In this document: in pieces, positions 36,988 through 46,447 of the stretch
Layout: every line of letters starts with the position of its first letter
Position numbering within the stretch: position 1 is the first letter of the stretch
Assembly: GCF_000427335.1 (NCBI RefSeq)
Contig: NZ_ATMR01000206.1
Location: 91,974 to 155,973, forward strand
DNA: 64,000 bases
Direction: 5' to 3'
Source: Winogradskyella psychrotolerans RS-3
Lineage (GTDB): Bacteria; Bacteroidota; Bacteroidia; Flavobacteriales; Flavobacteriaceae
The notes under the pieces: generated by a model
Told to the model about the DNA's origin: nothing
Database searches by the model: none
Seen by the model: only the letters and a program-made list of their open reading frames with translations
Position numbers and translations under genes: made by a program

Positions 36988-37446
36988 AGGCGAAATTTTA
37001 AAGTGTTATTTCGAGTCTAAGGTATTGATATGTAGGTTGTTGTAATAAATTTTAATTAAAAAATGTTTTAATCCGGTTACTAAATAAATTGGCTTTGAAA
37101 ACTATAAATATTAAGTTGAATTAAATTAAAAATGAAGAGTAGAAAAAAGACATAAAAAAAGGAACATGTGAAATATTCCTCTTGGTTTTTTTGAATACAT
37201 AATTGGATTGGACCCCTAATATTGTATAAAATAAATTAGAAAAGAGATTAACTCATCTCGCTTTCGTTTTGCAAAGAAACGAAATTTGAATACTTCTACC
37301 AAGATAAATATTTCCAAAAATGAGTTAGTGGCTTAAACTCGTAATGTTTTCAGGCTTTATGAACTTGAATTATTTATGAACCACTTTTTGTTAATAACAG
37401 TATTGACCGTAAAAAAATAAGGTCTGTACTAAAACAAGGAAATAAA
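36988..37446. other. Gene-free stretch before a broken gene
   Basis: No coding frame with family resemblance is seen. The only structure noted is an inverted repeat TTTCGTTT (37262-37269) with AAACGAAA (37277-37284). It could be part of an operator or hairpin for the gene that follows. Confidence 0.35.
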
Positions 37447-38400
37447 ATGACAAATTTCATGATATACAGGATCTCTATCCTTAATAATAGAAAAGAAAAC
37501 AAATTTTAAATTACTTCAATGGAAGTGAAGATTTATTAAATATTTGTAATGGGTATTATCATTCTCTTAAGCAAGAGAAGGTTGATTATTTTGATAACAA
37601 TGGAAATAAAAGAACCTTTTCAATTACAACTAATATTGAGAAACAAGATTATGATAGAATATTAGTAACAAGTTTTGATTCAGCATACACTGGAGAGATT
37701 TTTTGATATTAGAGATGGAAATACTAATGCTTTGAATTATTCCGCTAATAAAAATGAATTACAAAGCAGGAAGATGTTTTCATTAGTACATATTCCTGAA
37801 AATTCAAAATATGGTTATGTAGTATTTGAGAATAAATCTAAACATGGAGTGAAAATAATTTATGAAAGAGAATTCCAAAAATTTCTAAACATAAATGGCT
37901 TCGATAACTTTAGAATTATTCTAGAACCAGGATTAAATTTCAACTATCTATCCAATATGATGGAGAAAGGAAAATTAAAAAAGGTGAGATTGATTAATTA
38001 TAGATATTCCAAGGAGGTGCAATTATCTCTTTGGGGTAATGTTAATCTCAACGCGACAGGAGAAGAGATTAAAGAATTAAAATTCTTTAATCAAACTGAA
38101 AATGATTTATTCAAATTTGAATTATATAAATTATTCTTCTCAAGATTAGATCTTGGGGATAAAATCAAATTCATGAGTAAATACGTGGTTGATGAGATTT
38201 CGTTTGGGATTAATCATAACGATTCATCAAAGACATTTTATTTGAAAAACAAAAATAGAATGAGGGCAAATATTGATGTTTCAAATAGATTAAAGTATGT
38301 TGGTTATGAGCCTACGTATGAATCACAGAAATCTGTAGCATTAGATTTGATTCAAGAAATTCTAGGTTATGGTTTATCAAATTTTGATGAAGTTGCATAA
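37447..38400 (+). pseudogene. Unrecognised protein, two frame breaks
   Basis: An ATG at 37447, preceded by AAGGAAAT, opens MTNFMIYRISILNNRKENKF. Shifting at 37504-37507 gives LNYFNGSEDLLNICNGYYHSL... and shifting back at a six-T run (37699-37704) joins the long final frame to 38400. The repaired product is about 317 residues, soluble, rich in Lys, Asn, Phe and Tyr. I recognise no domain. The second break needs one base fewer (or two more), unlike the other breaks here, so true decay is possible. It stands alone between two terminators, which would fit an acquired accessory gene. Confidence 0.5.
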
Positions 38401-38410
38401 TTCTAAAAAT

Positions 38411-38443
38411 AAAAAAGTATCTCAGAAATGAGATGCTTTTTTT
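38411..38443. terminator. Bidirectional terminator
   Basis: AGTATCTCA and TGAGATGCT form a stem flanked by A and T tracts between two convergent genes. It can serve both the broken gene at 37447 and the DUF6503-like gene. Confidence 0.8.
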
Positions 38444-38464
38444 ATTCAATTCAGATTATAAACC

Positions 38465-39181
38465 TTAATCTTCAACCAAAGTATCAGTTCCTAAATACTT
38501 ATCCGCTTTATTATAATACCAAGCTCTTACTTTAGGGATTTTAATACCATTTAAGAGCGTTTCTTCTGAAAGCATTATATATTCACCACTATCTGGTTTC
38601 TCTTTACCATGCTCATCTGTTTTAAAGAACTGATAGATCTCCATAGCATACGTCTTCGGGTTAAAGTAAAAATACCAAACATCACTACCTACGGCTTCAT
38701 CATACGTTACTTTTAAAACCAAATACGTTTTGCCTTTAAAGGTTCTCTTTTCAACCTTGCCAAGATTAGTGCCTTCATCTTTCAACTTCATTGGCAAACC
38801 ATACAAATACGAATAGTAGTTTTTGTAAAGTGTCGCTCTATCGCACGTCATGTTTTTGTCTTTAGCCTTAAGACTGTCTAAAACTTTGCCATTATAAGTC
38901 AACGTGCATTTATCCTTGTTTAAGGCATACGTGGTTGTTACGCTATCTTTTGTGGAGGTAACACTAAAATATTCTGCAGGTAAATTAATTGAAATAGAAC
39001 TAGTGCGCTTTGCTGCTTTAGGCATAGTCATTACCACGGTAAACGTATCATTAAAGTGTTCCCAATTCCCATTGGGATCGTGATATTTAATAGCGTTGTC
39101 TAATAATTCTTGTGAGGATAGGTTTTGGCTTAAACCAGAAAAAGACCATAACAATAGGGCTAAGGCGAAGAAAGATTTCAT
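38465..39181 (-). CDS. DUF6503-like exported protein
   Basis: The chosen start is ATG 39181 (MKSFFALALLLWSFSGLSQ), which begins with a clear signal peptide. The longer frame upstream adds residues that would bury it. The 238-residue product is a periplasmic or outer-membrane-associated beta-rich protein with ELLDNAIKYHDPNGNW near the start and YYSYLYGLPMKLKDEGT in the middle. It resembles the DUF6503 group of Bacteroidota, whose function is unknown. A strong terminator separates it from the OmpA-like gene, so it is probably transcribed alone. Confidence 0.72.
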   Translation of the reverse strand: MKSFFALALLLWSFSGLSQNLSSQELLDNAIKYHDPNGNWEHFNDTFTVVMTMPKAAKRTSSISINLPAEYFSVTSTKDSVTTTYALNKDKCTLTYNGKVLDSLKAKDKNMTCDRATLYKNYYSYLYGLPMKLKDEGTNLGKVEKRTFKGKTYLVLKVTYDEAVGSDVWYFYFNPKTYAMEIYQFFKTDEHGKEKPDSGEYIMLSEETLLNGIKIPKVRAWYYNKADKYLGTDTLVED

Positions 39182-39220
39182 AGTAGTTATTTTTTTACAA
39201 ATTACAATAATATCAAACAA

Positions 39221-39262
39221 AAAAAAGCACCCAATGCCGAATTGTTCGGGAGGGTGCTTTTG
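39221..39262 (-). terminator. Terminator of the OmpA-like gene
   Basis: AAAAGCACCC pairs with GGGTGCTTTT and encloses a second stem, CCGAA/TTCGG. It lies just after the leftward OmpA-like gene. Confidence 0.8.
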
Positions 39263-39288
39263 GTATAAAATCTAAAAAGATTTATGAC

Positions 39289-40140
39289 TTATTTTTCTTC
39301 CATCATGGCGAAGAACTTATCAATGTTTGGCATTAATATAATACGTGTTCTTCTGTTTTTAGCTCTATTAGCATTATTGTCGTTTTCAACTAAAGGCTGG
39401 TAGCTACTACGTCCTGATGCAATTAATTGATCTGGTGCTACTTTAAACTGGTTTTGTAATTTTCTAACCACAGATGTTGCACGTAAGACACTTAAATCCC
39501 AGTTGTCTGCAATTTTATCTGTATTTATGCTTCTAGCATCTGTATGCCCTTCAACCATAACATCTAAACTAGGTTCAGAATTTATAACGTCAGCTAATTT
39601 CTGTAAGATTTTGTCAGCTTTGTTTCCAACTCTGTAACTTGCTGTGTTAAATAACATATTATCAGCAATAGAAATCATAACTACAGTTTCGTTAATATCA
39701 ACTACGATATCTTCATCTTCGTCAAGATCACTAGTGTTCATAGCTTTACTTAAGTTGTACTGTATCGCTATATTCATTGAATCTTTTAACGTTTTAGCAC
39801 CCGCTAATTTCTCTGGACTAACGTTTTTAAGCGTTTCGCGCATTTTTTCTTTGCTTGCTCCAGAAGCTACAGTACCATCTTCAGATACCTGAAATTTTGC
39901 TTTGTTCTCAATAGTTAAGCCTTCTACATCTTCGTTTAAAGATTGTATTTTAGAATTGTATTGATTAACTCTTGCTTCAATAACGGCAAACTTATTTTCT
40001 AAATCTTCTTTTTCTACTCTTGTCTTAGTTAACTCACTTAAAGTTTCTCCTTGCTGTTGTTCTAAGGCTAAGTATTTTTTCTTAGATACACATGAACTTA
40101 ATATTACAGCGGTCACTAATAGGATTGAAATTTTCTTCAT
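39289..40140 (-). CDS. OmpA-family peptidoglycan-associated lipoprotein
   Basis: This 283-residue protein has lipobox LSSC (Cys about 17), a coiled-coil segment (about residues 25-80) and a C-terminal OmpA-like domain. That domain has the peptidoglycan-binding motif VEGHTDARSINTDKIADNWDLSVLRATSVVRKL and ASGRSSYQP. It would tie the outer membrane to the cell wall. It is monocistronic, flanked by a terminator. Confidence 0.88.
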   Translation of the reverse strand: MKKISILLVTAVILSSCVSKKKYLALEQQQGETLSELTKTRVEKEDLENKFAVIEARVNQYNSKIQSLNEDVEGLTIENKAKFQVSEDGTVASGASKEKMRETLKNVSPEKLAGAKTLKDSMNIAIQYNLSKAMNTSDLDEDEDIVVDINETVVMISIADNMLFNTASYRVGNKADKILQKLADVINSEPSLDVMVEGHTDARSINTDKIADNWDLSVLRATSVVRKLQNQFKVAPDQLIASGRSSYQPLVENDNNANRAKNRRTRIILMPNIDKFFAMMEEK

Positions 40141-40341
40141 TTTATAATTTTTAGTTATTATAGTTTTAAAGTTATATATACGACTAAAGGTCGTATTTGG
40201 ATGTTGAACGCTTAAAATTTTTAACTTTTAGCCGGATTTATTGATATCAACCTAAGCTCTATTTTAGTCCATAAGTTTTAAAGCTAAAGTCTAAAGTGTT
40301 GAATTTGTTTGATTTGAGGTGTTGATTGACTTTCTTTCAAT

Positions 40342-40380
40342 AAAAAAAGCTTCAAATCATATTACGACTTGAAGCTTTTA
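40342..40380 (-). terminator. Terminator of the phosphate transporter gene
   Basis: AAAAAGCTTCAA and TTGAAGCTTTT form a long stem with tracts on both sides, about 20 bases after the leftward PiT gene ends. Confidence 0.8.
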
Positions 40381-40401
40381 ATTAAATATTTAAAATGTTG
40401 A

Positions 40402-42672
40402 CTACTCGTCTTCAGTTGCAATTGTAGCAGGCTCAACTGAACTATCATGTGAGTTGTAATACTCTTCTAATAAATTCATCATTGCGGTAAGTAAATCTTT
40501 AGTCTCTAATAATAAACTGAAATACAATGTTGTGTTTTTAGGACTAGATTCTTCTGTACGTGTGCGTTCTACTTGCTTTTGTATTTTATCGCGCACTAAA
40601 TTATAAACTTCTGTTTTCTCAGTTAATACTGCTCCAATCTGCTCGAATGAACGTGATTCAAAAGCTGCTTGAGTAGCAGAAAATAAAGCTTCCATACGAA
40701 TGTCTAAATCCTTAAGCTCTTTAATCTGGCTAAACTTTAATTTCTTATGGTTATTGTTAACATGCTTATGGCTTACTTTAGAAATGTAATCTAAAGATTG
40801 CGTCATATCTTGTAAGTAACCCAATATGTTGATGTAGAAATTACTTGCAGAAAGACTAGGCTCTTCTAGATTTTTGATGAAATAGAAAATGTTATCTCTT
40901 AAATCATCAATTTCACTTGATAGCTTTTCGATTTGTTTCCTATTTTTCTTTAATAGTTTTAAGTCTTGAACTGCTAAACCATTAATAGCCGATGTGTAAA
41001 TTTTGTTTCCACGCTTTACAACACTTGCAATGTTAGAAGCACTCTCGTGAATAACTCCTTGTGTAGAGCTACTTTCTGCTTTTTCTAATTGATCTTCCTC
41101 TTTTAGCATCTTAGAACTCTTACGATGCGATAAAAAGCTTCTTAATAATAGAAGTATCGCTAAAACTAATAAGCCGACCAAAGCATAGCCTTGACCATAA
41201 TATAAGATATAGGCCATAATTGCTGCAGCGGCAAAAGCACTGAAAGCTGTAAAGAACCAGCCACCAATAACATTAAGTACACCAGCCACTCTGTAAACTG
41301 CACTCTCACTTCCCCAAGCTCTATCTGCTAGAGATGTTCCCATAGCCACCATAAAGGTTACATACGTTGTAGACAACGGTAATTTCATAGAGGTCGCAAT
41401 AGATATTAATACACTTGCTACCATTAAATTTACTGCTGCTCTAACCAAATCAAAAGCAGGCATATCATGTGCTTTAGCGACCACTTTTGGTTTTACAAAT
41501 TGTTTGTCAGCCCAATCTTTATAAGATTTTGGTAATATATGATTTAAGCTGTCTGAGATACCAATTGTTGCTCTTACAATAGTTCGTGACAGAAAATTAG
41601 GTTCAAAACGCTCTTTTACTTCATCTTGTCTAGATAAATCTACAGAGGTTTTAACTACAGATCTCGCTTTGCTAGAAAACCATAGCGTTAAGACCATTAT
41701 AAGACCAGCTGCCAATAATAATATAGGCTGTGTTTTTACTGGTGCATTAAGTGCGGTCATAACATATTCGGTTGGTAACGCACCGCTTGCGGACCATGCT
41801 TCATAAGAGTTGTATGCTGCGATTGGAACACCTATAAAGTTTACCAAGTCATTTCCAGCAAAAGCAACTGCTAAGGCAAACGTGCCAATGACTATAATTA
41901 CAGTATAAATGTTAGTCTTAAATAAGTGAATCGTTAAATAAGATAATAGTGTTAATACTATAAAACTAATACCTATAAGTGCTACTGGGTTAGATGATAT
42001 TACTGAAGAAACTTCAGCACTCATAAAACTAGCATTTTTCACTCCTTTAATTAAGATGAAATATAAAATAGAAGTGTTGGCAACACCACTAAAAACAGCA
42101 CCATACCAAGATGGTTTTTCTTGAAATTTAAATGAAAGCAATAACCTTGATACATATTGTATTAAGGCTCCAATGGTAAATGCGACGACAACGGAGAGTA
42201 ATATTCCTAAGATAATCTCAATAGCTTTAGAGTTATTGATGTATACCGCTAAGTCTATTATAGATTGCTCACTGTTACTGTATATTTTAATTAATGCCAC
42301 AGCTACCGAAGCACCTAAAAGCTCAAAAACAATAGATACTGTTGTAGAGGTAGGCATTCCGAGGGTGTTGAAAAAATCGAGGAGTAGAATGTCTGTGAGC
42401 ATTACAGCCATAAAAATGACCATAATTTCATCGAACATAAATTCGCCAGGATTAAAGATGCCTTTACGGGCGACTTCCATCATGCCACTAGATGTTAGAG
42501 CTCCAACGGCTACACCAAGACTGGCAACTATCATTATGGTTTTAAATGATACCGCTTTAGACCCTATGGCAGAATTTAAAAAGTTAACAGCATCATTACT
42601 TACACCAACTACTAAGTCTGCTACAGCTAAAAAAGCTAAAGCAGCAAGCATATAGATATAAAGATTTTCCAT
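40402..42672 (-). CDS. PiT-family inorganic phosphate transporter with PhoU-like tail
   Basis: This 756-residue protein has two Pho-4 signature repeats: GVSNDAVNFLNSAIGSKAV with GMPTSTTVSIVFELLGA in the first half, and MKLPLSTTYVTFMVAMGTSLADRAWG in the second. About 12 membrane segments are spread across residues 1-520. The last 230 residues are helical and soluble (LLKKNRKQIEKLSSEIDDLRDNIFYFIKNLEE) and resemble PhoU. It should symport phosphate with a cation. The tail may regulate uptake. Direct repeats with 11-bp period lie upstream (42724-42741). Confidence 0.9.
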   Translation of the reverse strand: MENLYIYMLAALAFLAVADLVVGVSNDAVNFLNSAIGSKAVSFKTIMIVASLGVAVGALTSSGMMEVARKGIFNPGEFMFDEIMVIFMAVMLTDILLLDFFNTLGMPTSTTVSIVFELLGASVAVALIKIYSNSEQSIIDLAVYINNSKAIEIILGILLSVVVAFTIGALIQYVSRLLLSFKFQEKPSWYGAVFSGVANTSILYFILIKGVKNASFMSAEVSSVISSNPVALIGISFIVLTLLSYLTIHLFKTNIYTVIIVIGTFALAVAFAGNDLVNFIGVPIAAYNSYEAWSASGALPTEYVMTALNAPVKTQPILLLAAGLIMVLTLWFSSKARSVVKTSVDLSRQDEVKERFEPNFLSRTIVRATIGISDSLNHILPKSYKDWADKQFVKPKVVAKAHDMPAFDLVRAAVNLMVASVLISIATSMKLPLSTTYVTFMVAMGTSLADRAWGSESAVYRVAGVLNVIGGWFFTAFSAFAAAAIMAYILYYGQGYALVGLLVLAILLLLRSFLSHRKSSKMLKEEDQLEKAESSSTQGVIHESASNIASVVKRGNKIYTSAINGLAVQDLKLLKKNRKQIEKLSSEIDDLRDNIFYFIKNLEEPSLSASNFYINILGYLQDMTQSLDYISKVSHKHVNNNHKKLKFSQIKELKDLDIRMEALFSATQAAFESRSFEQIGAVLTEKTEVYNLVRDKIQKQVERTRTEESSPKNTTLYFSLLLETKDLLTAMMNLLEEYYNSHDSSVEPATIATEDE

Positions 42673-43109
42673 TGAAAAGTATTAATAAATTGAGTGCAAA
42701 GTACCTTTATTATTTCCAAGAGAATGTTATCTAAATGTTATTATTAAACGTGAGAATGACAATAAATGATTAGAGTAATCACGCTTTTTTTCTTTTAAAT
42801 ATTAAAGAGAAATGATCAGAATAAATTCAGTTTTATAACTATCAAAGTTAAAGATACTAAAAGTGTACGCTTACTTAAATAGAAGTTTAGACTATGTTGG
42901 TAGAATCAAGGTGATTAATGATAAAATTGGGTGGACTAATTCAGGTTTATCCTCCTTTTTTTATAAGGTTAATCTTTATGTTTTATGTAATATCCTGAAT
43001 AACAATTAGTTAACGCCTTAATGTTAACTTAATGTTATGTAAACATTGTTTAAATGTAAAATTAAGGTTATATTCGTAAAGTAGTTATTAATTAAATACC
43101 AAAATAGAT
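42673..43109. promoter_or_regulatory. Divergent control region with PhoB-box-like repeats
   Basis: Two clusters of direct repeats have an 11-bp period. ATGTTAT at 42724-42730 and 42735-42741 is beside the PiT gene. CTTAATGTTA at 43017-43026 and 43028-43037, followed by related heptamers to about 43070, is beside the rightward gene. OmpR/PhoB regulators bind 7-bp repeats with 4-bp spacers, so phosphate control is a reasonable inference. Confidence 0.5.
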
Positions 43110-43466
43110 ATGAAAAAGATAGTAATATTATTAGTAATGTTGAGTGTAGGATTCACGTATGCTCAAAATAAAAATACTCCTAAATTAGAAAAGAAAGGTG
43201 ACATTACCATTGCAACATTTTTTCATGATAATGGGGAAGTACAACAAACAGGTACTTATAATGCAGAGGGCAAGTTGCAAGGCGAATGGACAAGTTTTGA
43301 TGCGGAAGGCAATAAATTAGCTGTTGCAACTTATGATGCTGGTAAAAAAGTAGGGAAGTGGTTCTTTTGGGGAGGTAACTCTTTAAAAGAAGTAGATTAT
43401 AAAGATAATGCCATTGTAAGTGTTGTAGAATGGTCTAATGATAGAACATTAGTTTCTTTAGATTAA
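43110..43466 (+). CDS. YwqK-like/MORN-repeat secreted protein
   Basis: The 118-residue product has a signal peptide (KKIVILLVMLSVGFTYAQ) and repeats of the MORN/YwqK type (FFHDNGEVQQTGTYNAEGKLQGEWTSFDAEGNKLAVATYDAGKKVGKWFFW). Such repeats form short beta hairpins. The antitoxin label often given to this family is not supported here, since no toxin gene is adjacent. It is preceded by possible PhoB-type repeats and followed by a terminator. Its role is unknown. Confidence 0.75.
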   Translation: MKKIVILLVMLSVGFTYAQNKNTPKLEKKGDITIATFFHDNGEVQQTGTYNAEGKLQGEWTSFDAEGNKLAVATYDAGKKVGKWFFWGGNSLKEVDYKDNAIVSVVEWSNDRTLVSLD

Positions 43467-43498
43467 ATAAAAGTTTAGTAAAATAAAAGTTAAAAGTT

Positions 43499-43535
43499 AA
43501 AAGAGCTGTAATACGATATTACAGCTCTTTTTGTA
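43499..43535. terminator. Bidirectional terminator
   Basis: AAGAGCTGTAATA and TATTACAGCTCTT form a 13-bp stem with flanking A and T tracts between the convergent YwqK-like and TonB-receptor genes. Confidence 0.85.
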
Positions 43536-43554
43536 TATAACATTTAATGTGTTC

Positions 43555-46374
43555 TTATAAATTCATGCTATAGCCTAAGCTAAACGTTGTGCCTGGATTT
43601 CTTGATGAAAAGTCAGCAGTAACATCTCCATAAGATTCATACTGACTTAAGCGGTCGTCGTTTAAAATGTTGTCTATTTTTAAGCTTAGTTTAGATCGGT
43701 TGTCTTTACCAAAGCTCTTAGATAGATTAAAATTTAAACTATTGAAAGATTGTGTATATACATCAGGGTTTTGACCAAAACCTACAACTTCTAACGTTTT
43801 TCCTTGAACATTATAGAAAACACCAGTTTCAAATCCTGAGTCTGCATTGTTGTAGTTAAGACCAACGTTTACTAAAAATGGTGATTGCCCTTGTAGTTCA
43901 CGTGTGTCATCTATAGTTTCGCCATCTCGTGCAAATTGTTGTCTAGATTCATATTCTTGACCTGCGCCTTTAGCCATTTCAATTTCAGATTGAATAATTG
44001 ACACATTGACGTTTAAACTTAAGTCTGCTAAAGATTCTGAAATAAAATTGAAGTTTTTACGACCTTCAAACTCTAAACCTAATACTTGTGCTTCTGGTGA
44101 GTTTCTTGGTGTAAATTGATTTGGTGCTACAAACGAAAATGCCACTAATTCAATAGGATCTTTGAATCTTTTGTAAAATGCACTTACAGCAAACATTTGA
44201 GCCTTCTCTCCGAAAAATTCATATCTCGCATCAAAGTTGTTAATGTATGATGGTTGTAAGTCAATATTACCTAAAAAGATAAGTCCCGTTAATAAATCTG
44301 AAATTTGTACCACAGATACTTCTTTAAAACTAGGTCTTGCAACAGTACGGAAATACGATAAACGAACATTAGATTTTTCGGTAGCTTCATAGATGAAGTT
44401 AGCAGATGGAAATAAATCCAATTCTTCAATGGTTTTTTCATTATCATACATCTCAGTACCATTATTGTTTTGTCCGGTAAATAGTGTTGTAAAATACTCT
44501 GCGCGGACACCAACGATAGATTTTAATTTATCTGTAATTTTAAATTCATTTGAAACATAAGCTGCTACTGTATTTTGTGTAGATTCATAAGAGTTTGCTG
44601 GTTCAAAGTTTCCACGTATATAAGAACCAGAATTGGTTTCAGGTGTCCAAATATTATTTGGATCTAAAATGGCATTAGGATCATAGTTAAAACTTGATGA
44701 ATTGACATCTCTAAAAGCCACTTCATACTTATAGATATCGTAGTTACGTTGTTTATAACTCCCTAAAGCTCCAAATTTAAGGGCAGCTTGGTTGTCAAAT
44801 AAATCATACTTTTTTGTGAAATCAATCTTTGCAGTAGCGTTAAATTCTTCTAAGTCTCTCCATAAACGTTGTGGATATCCAGCATCAGAACTAATAGTTG
44901 TGTCCTGGTTCAAAATAAAGGTGGTTAATCTCACATCTTTGTCATAAACACGGCTAATACTTGGAGACACTTTCCAGTCTATAATAAAATCATTTTCTGC
45001 AAGACTATGATGTCCGCCAATTAAAAAGTTGGTTAAAGAGCGTTGTGTATATTCTAAGTTGTCTTTATCAACGTCAATATCATTAGATATTTCTGTGTTT
45101 TGTCTAAATAACGCAGCTCTGCTTTCTCCACTTTGTATGTGTAAGACATTAAAGTTGTATTTAGCGTTATCGGTTTTATAAGACAAACCTACTAACCCAC
45201 TTAATAGCACATTGTTTTCTCCTAAATCACCAATTTGTCTTCTGTCAAATCGTAAAGTATTTACACTGCGGTCTTCATTTTTTTGGTAAACCCCATTTTC
45301 AAAACCTTCATAAAAAAGAGTTTCATTTTTATAATTTATAGAGGCAATTAACCCTAAACGATTCTCTCCAACATCAAATTGGTTGCCATAATTAAAACCA
45401 AAACTGAAGCTAGGTGCGCTACTTTGGCGCTCTGCAGCTAAAGTTCTATTAAATGAACGTGTGATACCTTCTAAACTTGAGTTATCACTTGATGCAGGAT
45501 TTGGAACGGAAGTTGTTGGTGAAATTGGTAAATCTCTATCTCCACTATCAAAACCTAGAAAATCTGTACTGCTACCTTCATAAGTCACATAGTTAGAGTT
45601 AAATGTCATATCAGGATTATAGCTTGTAGAAAGCGAAAAGCTCATGGCTTTTTGCGATGGAAAATCTTTAGTGATAATATCTACAACACCACCTGTAAAA
45701 TCAGCAGGTAAATCTGCAGATCCTGATTTAATGACAATAATGTTTTCTAAAATGTTAGTTGGAAAAACATCCATCTGAACGGTGTTTTTGTCCGGATCAA
45801 GTCCTGGGATATCCATACCGTTTAAAATTGATTTTGTGTAACGATCTCCTAAACCTCTTACATAAACAAATTTACCTCCTTGTACAGAAACACCTGGTAC
45901 ACTTTTTATAGCAGAAGCAATATCACTGGCTCCGGCTTTCTTTATGCTTTCAATAGAAAGACCATCAAGTAAAACAGCAGAGTTACGTTGAAGATTTAAT
46001 ACGGACTCTTCCGTGTTTCTACGTGCTGAAGTTGTAATTACAACTTCACTTAGTGCAGAAGACGATGGATTTAATGTCACATTGAGTTCTAACACCTTAT
46101 TAGCCTCAATTTTTACATCGGTAATAGCTTTGGTTTCATAACCAACAAATGAAAATACTAAGGTATAAGTGCCTTCATCTAATGTTAATTTATATTCACC
46201 ATCAAAATCTGTAGTGGTGCCTGTAGCGGTATTTTGAATTACGACGTTAGCAAAAGGAAGTACATCGTTAAACTCGCCGTCAAAAATTTTACCTGTAACT
46301 GTTCCGGTTTGCTGTGCCGATAAGAAAGAAAAGGATAATAAGATTGCAAAAAATAGAGATAAGGATTTAATCAT
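43555..46374 (-). CDS. TonB-dependent receptor (no SusD partner)
   Basis: The 939-residue product has a signal peptide ending near LSAQ and a carboxypeptidase-regulatory-like domain (about residues 22-105). A plug domain (SIKKAGASDIASAIKSVPGVSVQGGKFVYVRGLGDRY) and a large barrel ending FSLGYSMNL follow. It lacks a SusD neighbour and is instead preceded by a beta-helix lipoprotein. Together with the PiT transporter and upstream 11-bp repeats this suggests uptake of a phosphate-containing compound. The substrate is inferred only weakly. Confidence 0.87.
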   Translation of the reverse strand: MIKSLSLFFAILLSFSFLSAQQTGTVTGKIFDGEFNDVLPFANVVIQNTATGTTTDFDGEYKLTLDEGTYTLVFSFVGYETKAITDVKIEANKVLELNVTLNPSSSALSEVVITTSARRNTEESVLNLQRNSAVLLDGLSIESIKKAGASDIASAIKSVPGVSVQGGKFVYVRGLGDRYTKSILNGMDIPGLDPDKNTVQMDVFPTNILENIIVIKSGSADLPADFTGGVVDIITKDFPSQKAMSFSLSTSYNPDMTFNSNYVTYEGSSTDFLGFDSGDRDLPISPTTSVPNPASSDNSSLEGITRSFNRTLAAERQSSAPSFSFGFNYGNQFDVGENRLGLIASINYKNETLFYEGFENGVYQKNEDRSVNTLRFDRRQIGDLGENNVLLSGLVGLSYKTDNAKYNFNVLHIQSGESRAALFRQNTEISNDIDVDKDNLEYTQRSLTNFLIGGHHSLAENDFIIDWKVSPSISRVYDKDVRLTTFILNQDTTISSDAGYPQRLWRDLEEFNATAKIDFTKKYDLFDNQAALKFGALGSYKQRNYDIYKYEVAFRDVNSSSFNYDPNAILDPNNIWTPETNSGSYIRGNFEPANSYESTQNTVAAYVSNEFKITDKLKSIVGVRAEYFTTLFTGQNNNGTEMYDNEKTIEELDLFPSANFIYEATEKSNVRLSYFRTVARPSFKEVSVVQISDLLTGLIFLGNIDLQPSYINNFDARYEFFGEKAQMFAVSAFYKRFKDPIELVAFSFVAPNQFTPRNSPEAQVLGLEFEGRKNFNFISESLADLSLNVNVSIIQSEIEMAKGAGQEYESRQQFARDGETIDDTRELQGQSPFLVNVGLNYNNADSGFETGVFYNVQGKTLEVVGFGQNPDVYTQSFNSLNFNLSKSFGKDNRSKLSLKIDNILNDDRLSQYESYGDVTADFSSRNPGTTFSLGYSMNL

Positions 46375-46400
46375 TTTAATATGATTTTAAAATATACAAA

Positions 46401-46435
46401 ATGTCCGAAAGTAATTTCCGGACATTTTGAGAATT
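46401..46435 (-). terminator. Hairpin between lipoprotein and receptor genes
   Basis: Arms ATGTCCG (46401-46407) and CGGACAT (46419-46425) with flanking A/T tracts lie in the 73-base gap of a two-gene unit. It may be an attenuator that gives more lipoprotein than receptor mRNA, or an mRNA-protecting stem. Confidence 0.5.
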
Positions 46436-46447
46436 ATGTTTGTTATT

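Noticed and set aside
43110..43466. Toxin-antitoxin system
   Set aside because: YwqK-like proteins are often named antitoxins, but this one has a signal peptide and no toxin gene beside it.
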